This document shows, piece by piece, positions 8,845 to 17,492 of a DNA stretch of 64,000 nt. Both the position numbers and the translations under genes were made by a program. The notes under the pieces are model-generated. The model worked only from the letters and a program-made list of their open reading frames with translations, was not told the origin of the DNA and ran no database searches. The first letter of the stretch is position 1; the number at the start of each line of letters is the position of its first letter. This stretch comes from an uncultured Saprospiraceae bacterium (lineage in GTDB: Bacteria; Bacteroidota; Bacteroidia; Chitinophagales; Saprospiraceae), in the NCBI GenBank assembly GCA_937926205.1, contig CALEYL010000049.1, positions 1 through 64,000 on the forward strand, read 5' to 3'.

Positions 8845-11800
8845 AACATATATCCATTAGATTACCATGGCACGACAGAGGTTGGGATGGTTGCGTTTGC
8901 GACAATCCTGCCAAGAACTCCTATTGCAAAGGCTTCCATTCGGTAAACGCTGAAAAAATCCGAAGAGACAAAGATGATAAGAAGGAGGAAAAAATTGCCG
9001 GTCAGGCATTCGATGTCAACTGGGAGTATCATCCACCTTGTACCGAAAACATCAATGTATTTGGAAACGCCCAGGTAAGGCACACCCATGTTCCCAAATC
9101 ATTTATCAAAAATACATCGCCCAAAACCGTTGACATTTTACCGAATAGCAGTGGTACCTGGCCGTTTGAAGATATGTGGGATGAAAGCGGTGAACGCAGA
9201 GAAGCCGAAGAACGAAAGGAGTCTGTCGAAAGTTTTTTTGATGAACTTAAAGAAGCCGGAAGTGCAGGGCTTATTTTTTATTATTGCAATTACGACAACC
9301 CTGTTTCGGGTGACGATAAAAAGTATTTGCTGGCAGGAATTGCAAGGGTAAAAAAGGTGCATCCCTTCACCATGTGGGATGATATTCCCAAAGATCAAAA
9401 AGAATTGTATGGCGGCTATATTTGGAGCAGGCAGGTAGAAAACGACCCCGAAGAACGTATGCGATTGCCCTATCAGGAATATCTGAAATTGGGCAAAGAT
9501 GTCCGTAGTATTGCGGTATTTGCCGAAGGCGACTTGTCACGTAGTTTTAAATATGTTGCCCATCATGTAAGTGATGATGATGCTATCAGTTTAATTGACA
9601 AAGCCATTGCATCGGTAAAAACTGTCATAAAGCAGAATTACTTTTCCAAACCCGAAATGGAGCAATGGGAAAAGCATTTGGATTGGTTAAAATCTATACG
9701 CAAAGAATGTTGGATAAGCCGAGGTTTATATCCGGGCCTCGGTTCGGTGCTTCGCTTTTTGGGCATGGAAAAGCCGGAGGAGTTTATTCGTATTCGATTG
9801 AAAAATCATCCAATTAACAGTATCAAAGATTATTTCTTCGACCGGTTTGAGGGCTACGAAAAAATGAGTTTGGATGAAAATTCATTGCTCGCCCCATGCA
9901 AAAAACGCTTTGAAGCCATGCTAAATTCCGGCAACGGGAATGAAGAACTCAAAGCCAAACTATGCCGAGACTGCTTGCCATTTTTTGATTTGGATGAAGA
10001 GCAGGTAAAGAACATTCTGGGTGATAAGCGTGGTATGTATTCCATTCACTCATCACTGGAAAGCATTTACGAAAATCCTTACATCATTGCCGAGGAATAC
10101 ACCGGAAGCGATGTTACCGACTTTGTAAATTTTGAAAAGATAGACCATGGCATGGTGCCTTCGGAAGATTTGGGAGAGGCTGACCGTGTTGGTTGGGACG
10201 ACCCCAGAAGATTGCGTTGCCTGATGCACTCCATGCTGAAAGAAGCCGCTGCTGAAGGACATACATTTCTGGAATGGACACCGCTGGCAGAAAAAGTAAA
10301 TCAATGGCATGAACAGAATGATAAAGGTGGTGGATTATTCAACTTTGACCTGACAACCTGGAACCAGCACAAAGATGTTTTTGCTCCAAAAGTAGTGGAA
10401 GATCGTGCCGATGGCATACACTCCATTTACATTAAACGCTTGCACGATGCGGAGCGAAAAATAAGAACAGAGTTTGTAACACTATTAAAAGATGATGGCA
10501 TAAAATCAGCCGGCACTGATTGGGATAAAATCATTAAATCCAACAATACAATACCTAATCCTGAGCAAATAGCCGCATTGGAAAAATTATACACCAGCCG
10601 CTTGAGTGTTTTGACCGGAACAGCAGGAACAGGAAAAACAACGGTAATCCGTTCGTTGGTTCAGGGCATCAAAGAAACAGAGCCAAGACATGATTTCCTT
10701 CTGCTGGCACCCACAGGTAAAGCAGCCTTGATTTTGAAAGACCGAATCAATGACCCGAACGTAACCGTGATGACTATCCACGGCTTTTTGATGCGTAGAG
10801 GGTGGATAAACAAAAATAACTTTACCTTGAAGGTAAGCGGTGGAGATAAGCATCAGGCATCCACTGTTATCATTGATGAATGTTCCATGATTGAAGTAAT
10901 GCTGTTCAGCACAATGCTTCGGGTATTGGATATGAACAACATTGAGCGAATGATTTTGGTAGGCGACTATAATCAGTTGCCGCCAATAGGCCCTGGAAAA
11001 ATATTCTTCGACCTGATTAAGTATCTACAAAAAGACAGCACTCGTCAAGCGAAACATCTTGCAGAGTTGCATTATAACTGGCGCCAGGCACAAGGCAGCA
11101 AGGCATCTATACTGGCTAGTCACTATGCAAAGGTTGCTGAAATACCCGATGAAGATATTTTTAACGAAATTGCGGAAGGAAAATACGACCTAAACAATCC
11201 GAATAATCAATCAGATTTAATCATTGACTACTGGATAGATGAAGAAGATATTCAAAGAAAGATTCCTGAAATATTGGACTATGCAGTTAGGAGGCTGGAA
11301 AAACTCGCAAGCAGTAAATCAATTGGTGAGCGATACAATGAAGTGCATGGCATTCCATTTTCCAAAGATAAAAAGATTGAAGCCATCAATGTAATAGCTC
11401 CATACAGACATACACCGAGTGGAGTTGACAATCTTAATCTGGTTATACAAAAAACACTACGTGGCGAAGAGGCAGTGAATAAATGGGCTAAATATGGCTT
11501 TGTATTTAGTGATAAAGTTTTACAAGTCAGAAATTATACATATAAGGCCTTAGATCATGATGACGGGCAGTTTAAGAAGATGGATGAAAACTACATTCCT
11601 AACGGAACCCTTGGATATTATCTGCCAAACAAGGCTAAAAAGTTATTGGTGAAATTCCCCAAAGATTATGACCGATATTCCTATTACCCAACAAAAAAGC
11701 AAACCAATGAAATGTTGGAATTGGGCTATGCCACATCGGTTCATAAAGCTCAAGGAAGCCAGTTCGACATCACTATTATGATTGTGCCCAACGAGGATAA

Positions 11801-12350
11801 TGATTTCCTAAACAGAGAGATGCTTTATACAGCACTTACCCGTTCTACCAGTATTCAAATCATCATGGTAGAAAAAGACATCAGTATTTTGAAAAGCAGG
11901 TTGTGGTTGGGTAAATCTGAAATTGTAAAACGCAATTCCAGTTTGTTTAGCACATCGAAGGGAATTCCTTCAAAGGACTTTGAAAAATACAAACCTGAAA
12001 ATCTAATTTATGAAGTGTTGCCCGATTTGTTTGTTCGTTCAGAGGGTGAAAGAATGATTGCAGAGGCATTGGCAAAAGCAGAAATTGGTTTTTTCTATGA
12101 GAAGCCACTAATTTCAAAAGACGGCAAATCTTTCAAGTTGCCAGACTTTACGTTCAAGCACAATCGAAAGGAATACTATTGGGAACACAACGGTATGATG
12201 AACAACTTTGATTATGCTGAACGAGCAGCTAAAAAGAAAAGATGGTACGAGGAAAACGGATTTCAGGACAGATTAATTGAGACGCCTATTGAAGGGAAAA
12301 ATTTAGAAGACTCCCTAAAATACGTCTTTGAAACTATTTTAAATTTATGA
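8841..12350 (+). CDS. RecD-like SF1 helicase with Cys-containing N-terminal domain and C-terminal nuclease-like domain
   Basis: An 1169-residue protein. The SF1B motor has Walker A G593-TAGTGKT-600, D679-ECS, motif III GDYNQLPPIGPGK, motif V ATSVHKAQGSQFD and motif VI LYTALTRST, as in RecD/RecD2. The C-terminal 110 residues, from SEGERMIAEAL through LPDFTF (D1102) to YYWEHNG (E1115), look like a PD-(D/E)XK or DUF559-type nuclease. The N-terminal 550 residues begin with PWHDRGWDGCVCDNPAKN and contain clustered Cys and His that could bind metal; I cannot name that family. It overlaps hsdS and hsdM by 4 bp each, so it is built into the type I operon. A role in unwinding and degrading invading DNA is inferred. 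Confidence 0.85.
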   Translation: MKHISIRLPWHDRGWDGCVCDNPAKNSYCKGFHSVNAEKIRRDKDDKKEEKIAGQAFDVNWEYHPPCTENINVFGNAQVRHTHVPKSFIKNTSPKTVDILPNSSGTWPFEDMWDESGERREAEERKESVESFFDELKEAGSAGLIFYYCNYDNPVSGDDKKYLLAGIARVKKVHPFTMWDDIPKDQKELYGGYIWSRQVENDPEERMRLPYQEYLKLGKDVRSIAVFAEGDLSRSFKYVAHHVSDDDAISLIDKAIASVKTVIKQNYFSKPEMEQWEKHLDWLKSIRKECWISRGLYPGLGSVLRFLGMEKPEEFIRIRLKNHPINSIKDYFFDRFEGYEKMSLDENSLLAPCKKRFEAMLNSGNGNEELKAKLCRDCLPFFDLDEEQVKNILGDKRGMYSIHSSLESIYENPYIIAEEYTGSDVTDFVNFEKIDHGMVPSEDLGEADRVGWDDPRRLRCLMHSMLKEAAAEGHTFLEWTPLAEKVNQWHEQNDKGGGLFNFDLTTWNQHKDVFAPKVVEDRADGIHSIYIKRLHDAERKIRTEFVTLLKDDGIKSAGTDWDKIIKSNNTIPNPEQIAALEKLYTSRLSVLTGTAGTGKTTVIRSLVQGIKETEPRHDFLLLAPTGKAALILKDRINDPNVTVMTIHGFLMRRGWINKNNFTLKVSGGDKHQASTVIIDECSMIEVMLFSTMLRVLDMNNIERMILVGDYNQLPPIGPGKIFFDLIKYLQKDSTRQAKHLAELHYNWRQAQGSKASILASHYAKVAEIPDEDIFNEIAEGKYDLNNPNNQSDLIIDYWIDEEDIQRKIPEILDYAVRRLEKLASSKSIGERYNEVHGIPFSKDKKIEAINVIAPYRHTPSGVDNLNLVIQKTLRGEEAVNKWAKYGFVFSDKVLQVRNYTYKALDHDDGQFKKMDENYIPNGTLGYYLPNKAKKLLVKFPKDYDRYSYYPTKKQTNEMLELGYATSVHKAQGSQFDITIMIVPNEDNDFLNREMLYTALTRSTSIQIIMVEKDISILKSRLWLGKSEIVKRNSSLFSTSKGIPSKDFEKYKPENLIYEVLPDLFVRSEGERMIAEALAKAEIGFFYEKPLISKDGKSFKLPDFTFKHNRKEYYWEHNGMMNNFDYAERAAKKKRWYEENGFQDRLIETPIEGKNLEDSLKYVFETILNL

Positions 12351-13837
12351 GCAACGAAAATACATCAGCAATAGTCAGCAAAGTCTGGAGTTTCTGTAAT
12401 CCGCTAAGAGATATTGGCGTGGGTTACGGCGACTACTTAGAGCAACTCACCTATTTGCTGTTTTTAAAAATGGCGGATGAATTCAGCAAGCCGCCCCACA
12501 ACAGAAAATTGCCCATCCCGGTCGAACACAACTGGGAAAGCCTTACTTCAAGGCGTGGTGATGAATTAGAGCAGCATTATTCCAAAACATTGAATGTGCT
12601 TTCCAGGCAGAAAGGCGTTTTGGGTCAAATCTTTGTCCAAAGTCAGAATAAGATCAAAGAGCCTGCCATGCTTTATAAAATCATTGATATGATTAATAAA
12701 GAGCAGTGGGCTACCCTTGGCGCCGATATCAAGGGAACCATTTACGAAGGTCTTTTAGAGAAGAACGCAGAAGACACCAAAAGCGGTGCGGGCCAGTACT
12801 TTACACCAAGGGCTTTGATTCGGGCCATGGTAGAATGTGTGCAACCCGAACCCATGAAAACCATTGCTGACCCTGCTTGTGGAACTGGTGGTTTCTTTTT
12901 AGCGGCTTATGACTTTATTGCAAAACAGAAATTAGACAAAACGCAAAAGCACTTTTTAAAGCACGAAACATTTTTCGGAAATGAAATTGTGCCAAATACA
13001 AGAAGAATGTGTTTGATGAATTTGTTTTTGCACAATATCGGAGATTTTGAAAGCGAAAACTTCATCTCTCCTGCTGATGCCTTGATTTCAGATAGCGGTT
13101 TACGAGTGGACTATGTGTTGGCCAATCCGCCATTCGGCAGAAAGAGCAGCATGACCGCCACCAACGAAGAAGGGGAGCAGGAAACGGACGAACTCACCTA
13201 CAACCGGCAAGACTTTTGGGAAACATCCAGTAACAAGCAATTAAACTTTGTTCAGCATATCCGAACCATGCTGAAATCTACCGGGCAAGCAGCCGTCGTT
13301 TTACCCGATAATGTTTTGTTTGAAGGCGGTGCAGGTGAAACCGTCCGTAAAAAATTAATGGAAACAACCGATCTGCATACAATTCTTCGTTTGCCGACAG
13401 GTATTTTTTACAGACAAGGCGTTAAAGCAAATGTGCTTTTCTTCGACAACAAACCAGCATCAAAACAACCTTGGACAAAGGAAATTTGGATTTACGATTT
13501 CAGAACCAACATTCATTTTACTCTGAAAAAGAATCCGTTAAAACTTGAAGACCTGAGAGACTTCATTAATTGCTACAATCCCGACAACAGACACAAACGA
13601 AAAGAAACTTATAACGTAGAGACAAATCCTGAAGGACGTTGGAGAAAGTTCACTTATGATGAAATCATCAACCGTGACAAGACATCGCTTGACATAACTT
13701 GGATAAAAGACAAATCACTTGCTGACCTTGACAATCTGCCCGACCCAGATGTTCTAGCAGGAGAAATAATTGAAAACCTTGAAGCAGGCCTGGAAAGTTT
13801 CAGAGAAATAATGATTACGATAAATGGAAAGGGCTAA
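12347..13837 (+). CDS. hsdM: type I N6-adenine DNA methyltransferase subunit HsdM
   Basis: A 496-residue HsdM. An N-terminal helical domain starts with VWSFCNPLRDIGVGYGDYLEQLTYLLFLKMADE, followed by GAGQYFTPRALI, SAM motif I ADPACGTGGFF (about 174-184) and catalytic motif IV N260-PPFG. With HsdS it methylates the host target; with HsdR it forms the restriction complex. It is the last gene of the operon, starting 4 bp inside the helicase gene. HsdM is often promoter-proximal in other systems, so its distal position here is less usual. All motifs are intact. The operon ends at an imperfect hairpin (13852-13916). Confidence 0.93.
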   Translation: MSNENTSAIVSKVWSFCNPLRDIGVGYGDYLEQLTYLLFLKMADEFSKPPHNRKLPIPVEHNWESLTSRRGDELEQHYSKTLNVLSRQKGVLGQIFVQSQNKIKEPAMLYKIIDMINKEQWATLGADIKGTIYEGLLEKNAEDTKSGAGQYFTPRALIRAMVECVQPEPMKTIADPACGTGGFFLAAYDFIAKQKLDKTQKHFLKHETFFGNEIVPNTRRMCLMNLFLHNIGDFESENFISPADALISDSGLRVDYVLANPPFGRKSSMTATNEEGEQETDELTYNRQDFWETSSNKQLNFVQHIRTMLKSTGQAAVVLPDNVLFEGGAGETVRKKLMETTDLHTILRLPTGIFYRQGVKANVLFFDNKPASKQPWTKEIWIYDFRTNIHFTLKKNPLKLEDLRDFINCYNPDNRHKRKETYNVETNPEGRWRKFTYDEIINRDKTSLDITWIKDKSLADLDNLPDPDVLAGEIIENLEAGLESFREIMITINGKG

Positions 13838-13851
13838 ACGCCAATGCACAG

Positions 13852-13916
13852 GTGTAAGCACATTTGCAAGCCGTACTAGCCCAAGCACAGACCAAAGCTT
13901 GCAAAAGAGCTTTCAC
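13852..13916. repeat. imperfect inverted repeat after hsdM
   Basis: GTGTAAGCACATTTGCAAG (13852-13870) pairs with CTTGCAAAAGAGCTTTCAC (13898-13916) at 16 of 19 positions, with a 27-nt loop. It could be an attC-like element, closing the restriction operon as a cassette, or an RNA hairpin. There is no T-run after it, so it is not a classical terminator. Confidence 0.5.
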
Positions 13917-14061
13917 CTTTGCCACTCAAGAAAAATTAAATTAAAAAAACTCCCACCCTTCTGAAAAAAATAATACGCAACCTCACAGACCAACACGACA
14001 CATACAATGACGGTTAAACTCAACAACGACAATGGTTTATTGACACAGTGGACAAGAACGC

Positions 14062-14200
14062 CAGCTGGTAACATGGGTTTGGCGTCATGTGGGGTGAAGT
14101 GCTTAAATTCAAGTTCAGTTTTTCAATTTAACTTTTGTGCTGGGTTGACAGTTTTGTGCCCTGAAAACACGCCCAACGCAAATCTCAAAATCGTTAGCAG
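14062..14200. repeat. attC-like palindromic element B
   Basis: TAAC (14069-14072) and GTTA (14193-14196) form the outer boxes. GGGTTTGGCGT pairs with ACGCAAATCTC using G-T wobbles and one extrahelical G. The interior TTCAAGTTCAG and GGGTTGACAGTTTTGTG match elements A, C and H. It lies just before the start of the next gene, and the reading frame running through it (14007-14207) is probably not translated. Confidence 0.7.
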
Positions 14201-14207
14201 TAATTTT

Positions 14208-14945
14208 ATGAAACGACAAATAATAAATGGACTTGGAGAAGTGACGTTTCAATGGGACCCGAATAACATTTATGATGTTATTGATTTTATTAAACTAAGA
14301 CCGGCCTTTTCACTTGGGAATAGACCTCGAACAATAGACAACTTATATCTTTATCTAAGAGCCTATCAAGATGCACTTGCACAAACCAATTTGCTGGACT
14401 ATGGAATTCCAGACTTTTCACATTTCAGTACATGGACGTGCGGTTGGAGAAAAAAGGGTGCTTTAGCAGCTGGCTGGGATTATCATATCCTTCACAAAGT
14501 GCGCAGAAACCAGGAGAAGGCTTACAATCTCTTTTTTGAACTTATTAATCAATACAGGAATTCGCTATTTTGGGCTTCAGAAGTTGTTCTAACAGAAAAT
14601 AATATTGACTACAGTAAATCAAGTAAGACAAAAAGATATAGCGTTTCTCATTTCTCTGACACAACAGAGCAGAACCTAGTGCCTGTACCATATAAAATTG
14701 TCATTTTCCAAATTGGCGAAAGCGATTCTCGTTGGACAGTGTTTTACGATGTTTTAGGAATTCCGACATTTAGTTCATTTACCGATAGATCAAAAGAAGC
14801 TTATAAACTCATGGAAGCTGAGTTTGCCATTAAAAAAAATCAATGGCAGCAGCTGACTAATGACGCATCACTTAATTTATACAAAATAACATTCAAAGAT
14901 CATGCAGACAAGTTTGGCATGACCGTATCTTTGACTGAGTTTTAA
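14208..14945 (+). CDS. hypothetical protein (cassette gene)
   Basis: A 245-residue soluble protein of unknown family. The open frame extends back to 14007, but the first 67 codons cross attC-like element B, so the ATG at 14208 (MKRQIINGLGEVTFQWDPNN) is the likely start. The N-terminal part is helical (IDNLYLYLRAYQDALAQT), the middle is rich in aromatic residues, and there is no signal peptide, membrane segment or recognisable catalytic motif. It is followed by another palindromic element, giving a clean one-gene unit. A+T-rich codon use matches the array. No function is proposed. Confidence 0.65.
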   Translation: MKRQIINGLGEVTFQWDPNNIYDVIDFIKLRPAFSLGNRPRTIDNLYLYLRAYQDALAQTNLLDYGIPDFSHFSTWTCGWRKKGALAAGWDYHILHKVRRNQEKAYNLFFELINQYRNSLFWASEVVLTENNIDYSKSSKTKRYSVSHFSDTTEQNLVPVPYKIVIFQIGESDSRWTVFYDVLGIPTFSSFTDRSKEAYKLMEAEFAIKKNQWQQLTNDASLNLYKITFKDHADKFGMTVSLTEF

Positions 14946-14969
14946 AGACGAAAAACTACTGTAAAAACG

Positions 14970-15124
14970 AATTCCGTATCAGGCAGGCTGATCCCGTTTC
15001 GTCCCTCACAGGACAGGCTGTGCAAACCTGGAGCTTTGTGCTTCTATTCAAGTTCAGTGCTGGTTGACAGTTGAAAATCAGCGAAGCTAAACCCACCCAA
15101 ACGCCAAGCCGAAAACCGTTGTGC
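14970..15124. repeat. attC-like element C, left arm decayed
   Basis: From about 14980 this follows element A closely (CAGGCAGGCTGATCCCGTTTC, shared interior AAGTTCAGTGCTGGTTGACAG). The right arm CACCCAAACGCCAAGCCGAAAACCGTTG is well formed, but the left outer arm no longer pairs with it. Confidence 0.55.
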
Positions 15125-15213
15125 GCAAGGCTCGGTGACGAGTTTCAAATTAAAATTGCAGCAGAGAAAAGAATCAGTTTCAATTCACGGCAAACAGAAA
15201 AATAATAAATGAA

Positions 15214-15552
15214 ATGACTGGCAAGTGGACACCGATAACAGTTGAAAATCTTAGGATTTTAATTCTCAAGGGAGAACTTGAGTTAAACGACAATCAATTA
15301 AACTTCTGGGACATAATAAAAATAGAACCAGAAAAATGGAAAGAAAAGGAATATGGGACAGAGGGTGGTGGCTTTTGGGTTGTGGCAATCTTTGGAAGGG
15401 AGGTAATTTACTATAATGACATTGAAGAAGGGTTTAATATTTCGACGTATAAGAAATACGGAGAAATAGAAGAATACAAGTGCAATCAAAGCGACCTAAA
15501 TGGGTCGGTAATTGGGTTAATGGACAGAATTAAAGCCCATAGGTTTTTATAA
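15214..15552 (+). CDS. small hypothetical protein (cassette gene)
   Basis: A 112-residue acidic soluble protein of unknown family (GGGFWVVAIFGREVIYYNDIEEGFNIS in the centre, SDLNGSVIGLMDRI near the end). The composition, with strands rich in aromatic and acidic residues, resembles the small single-domain proteins common in integron cassettes and among immunity proteins, but no family can be named. The ATG at 15214 is 90 bp after element C; an upstream ATG is out of frame. Element D follows the stop codon. Confidence 0.6.
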   Translation: MTGKWTPITVENLRILILKGELELNDNQLNFWDIIKIEPEKWKEKEYGTEGGGFWVVAIFGREVIYYNDIEEGFNISTYKKYGEIEEYKCNQSDLNGSVIGLMDRIKAHRFL

Positions 15553-15554
15553 AA

Positions 15555-15700
15555 GTGCTCAGGACGTTTCGTCTGAGCGCAATGCGGAGAGCCGACAAAG
15601 TAACGTTTGACTACAACGACCCGACAACAGGCAAGGACTGAAGAAAAATAGCGGTCGACAAAACGCCCAACGCCCCCCAACCGTTATATGCCACTTAAAA
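15555..15700. repeat. hairpin plus attC-like right arm (element D)
   Basis: Immediately after the stop codon GCTCAG-ACG pairs with CGT-CTGAGC around a TTT loop (15557-15578), a compact terminator-like hairpin without T-run. Further on, CGCCCAACGCCCCCCAACCGTTAT (about 15664-15687) has the form of the right arm and GTTA box of the other elements. No convincing left arm was found. Confidence 0.45.
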
Positions 15701-15725
15701 CAACACCACACCACACCACCTGAAC

Positions 15726-17087
15726 ATGCAAAGACGAAAATTCATCAAAGACACTTTAACGGGGCTCCCTTTGATTTTAATGACACCTAATCTGCTGGCA
15801 TCGTGCAGTAAGGATGAGGATGACTTTCAACCAAATGGAAAGACTGTCATTGTCATTGGTGCAGGTATTTCTGGACTTGCCGCAGCGAAAAAATTAAAGC
15901 AAAAAGGATTTACCGTCATTGTATTGGAAGCACAGGAAAAAGTTGGCGGACGGTTAAGAACCGATAGAAGTCTGGGCGTGGCTTTTGACGAAGGGGCGAG
16001 TTGGATACATGGACCCAACGGAAATCCAATTACTAATTTGGCTTCACAGTCAGGGGCAAATACCTTTTTGACAGACGATGACCATGTTGTCGTTTACGAT
16101 ACGAACGGCTCTGACTATTCAGACAGCACGCTGACAAGTTCTGAAAATCAATTTAACAATGCCCTGAACGCAGTAAGAAATGCCGGAAATCAAAATCAAA
16201 GTTTTCAAACGGTATTCAACTCATTATACCCGGCACAAGCAAATAACAGACTTTGGAAATATATGCTTTCGGCGTATTTAGAGTTTAGTACAGGTGGTGA
16301 TATTTCAAAATTATCATCAAAATTCTTTGACGATGATGAAGCATATAACGGCGATGACATCATCATAACCAATGGCTACGACAAAGTAGCAGATTATTTA
16401 GCCAATGGACTTGACGTTCGTTTAAATACAAGCGTTTCAGCCATCGACTACACCGACCAAAAAATTAAAGTAGTCGCAAACGGAAATGTAGTGGAAGGGG
16501 ATTACGTAATCGTTTCTGTTCCCCTGGGCGTATTAAAAAACAATGCCATCAGTTTCACACCACCACTTCCTGCAGATAAGGAAACAGCCATTACCCAAAC
16601 AAATATGGGCAATATGAATAAGTTTCTATTCGTCTGGAATAATGCATTTTGGGACACGAACTTGCAATATATCGGATATACCCCCGAAACAAAGGGAAAA
16701 TTTAACTACTTTTTGAATGTAAAGAAATTCACAACCGCAAATGCCTTGATGACTTTTGCCTTTGGGGATTACGCAACAGCAACCGAAAGCATGTCTGACA
16801 ATGATGTGATCAATGAAGTCATGCTGCACCTGAAAACCATTTATGGCAACAACATTCCTAATCCGACAAATATGCTGAGAACAAAATGGGGGCAAAATAT
16901 CAACGCTTATGGAGCCTATTCCTACGCAACGAACGGCACAACCTCAGCAGACTTTGATACGCTTGCAAAAGCAGTAAACAACAAACTATTTTTTGCAGGC
17001 GAACATACAAACAGAGAATATCGCGGGACCGTTCATGGAGCCTATTTAAGCGGCATACGAGAAGCTGACCGCATAATAGACCTGTGA
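15726..17087 (+). CDS. Tat-exported flavin monoamine/polyamine oxidase, probable lipoprotein
   Basis: A 453-residue flavoenzyme. The N terminus has a twin-arginine motif (RRKFIK, residues 3-8) and a lipobox ending LLASC27, so it is probably folded in the cytoplasm, exported by Tat and lipid-anchored. The FAD Rossmann fold is VIVIGAGISGLAAAKKL with the following EAQEKVGGRLRT block; the C-terminal FAD-contact motif is LFFAGEHTNREYRGTVHGAYLSG. This layout is that of amine oxidases, which oxidise amines to aldehydes with release of H2O2. The substrate is unknown. It lies between elements D and E as a one-gene unit. Confidence 0.85.
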   Translation: MQRRKFIKDTLTGLPLILMTPNLLASCSKDEDDFQPNGKTVIVIGAGISGLAAAKKLKQKGFTVIVLEAQEKVGGRLRTDRSLGVAFDEGASWIHGPNGNPITNLASQSGANTFLTDDDHVVVYDTNGSDYSDSTLTSSENQFNNALNAVRNAGNQNQSFQTVFNSLYPAQANNRLWKYMLSAYLEFSTGGDISKLSSKFFDDDEAYNGDDIIITNGYDKVADYLANGLDVRLNTSVSAIDYTDQKIKVVANGNVVEGDYVIVSVPLGVLKNNAISFTPPLPADKETAITQTNMGNMNKFLFVWNNAFWDTNLQYIGYTPETKGKFNYFLNVKKFTTANALMTFAFGDYATATESMSDNDVINEVMLHLKTIYGNNIPNPTNMLRTKWGQNINAYGAYSYATNGTTSADFDTLAKAVNNKLFFAGEHTNREYRGTVHGAYLSGIREADRIIDL

Positions 17088-17111
17088 CAATGATAGGAAA
17101 AATGGCATATC

Positions 17112-17245
17112 ATACAGGTTTTGTGCCAGGCGGACGAACATTTGTCAGGCAATACCTTTAAGGGATAACGAACAGGCAACGGTCCTGCGACTCCAGGCTG
17201 GGGGACCGCTGTCAGAAAATCCCGAACAAGCTCTATGATAACTTA
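17112..17245. repeat. attC-like element E, partial
   Basis: CAGGTTTTGTGCCAGGCGGAC (about 17115-17135) is almost the same as the left arm of element A. The matching right arm is missing, so the element looks truncated. The rest of the gap to 17492 contains only a hairpin. Confidence 0.4.
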
Positions 17246-17401
17246 CCAAAAAGTATTGCTGACAAATAATTGAAACAAAGACTAAATAATTAAACTTTTT
17301 TTTAGCTTTATAACAATTTGAAACGCTGACTTACGAAAAACGACATGAGTACGTAGTCAAGGTCGAAGTAAATGAAGCTGATAAAACGGTAACGAAAAAC
17401 C

Positions 17402-17420
17402 ACGAACCATTGTGGTTCGT
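17402..17420. terminator. perfect 8-bp hairpin
   Basis: ACGAACCA-TTG-TGGTTCGT forms a perfect 8-bp stem. No T-run follows, so termination is possible but unproven; it might also be an operator for the hydrolase gene downstream. Confidence 0.35.
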
Positions 17421-17492
17421 AGCCCTCCAAAAGTTGACTTCGGATTATTTAGCATAAATAGTCAATGAACAGGCCAATAGGCCAAAAAACGA

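Noticed and set aside
2807..13837. DISARM or BREX assignment for the restriction operon
   Set aside because: There is no DrmA/B/C, PglZ or BrxC-like protein; HsdR, HsdS and HsdM place it as a type I system with additions.
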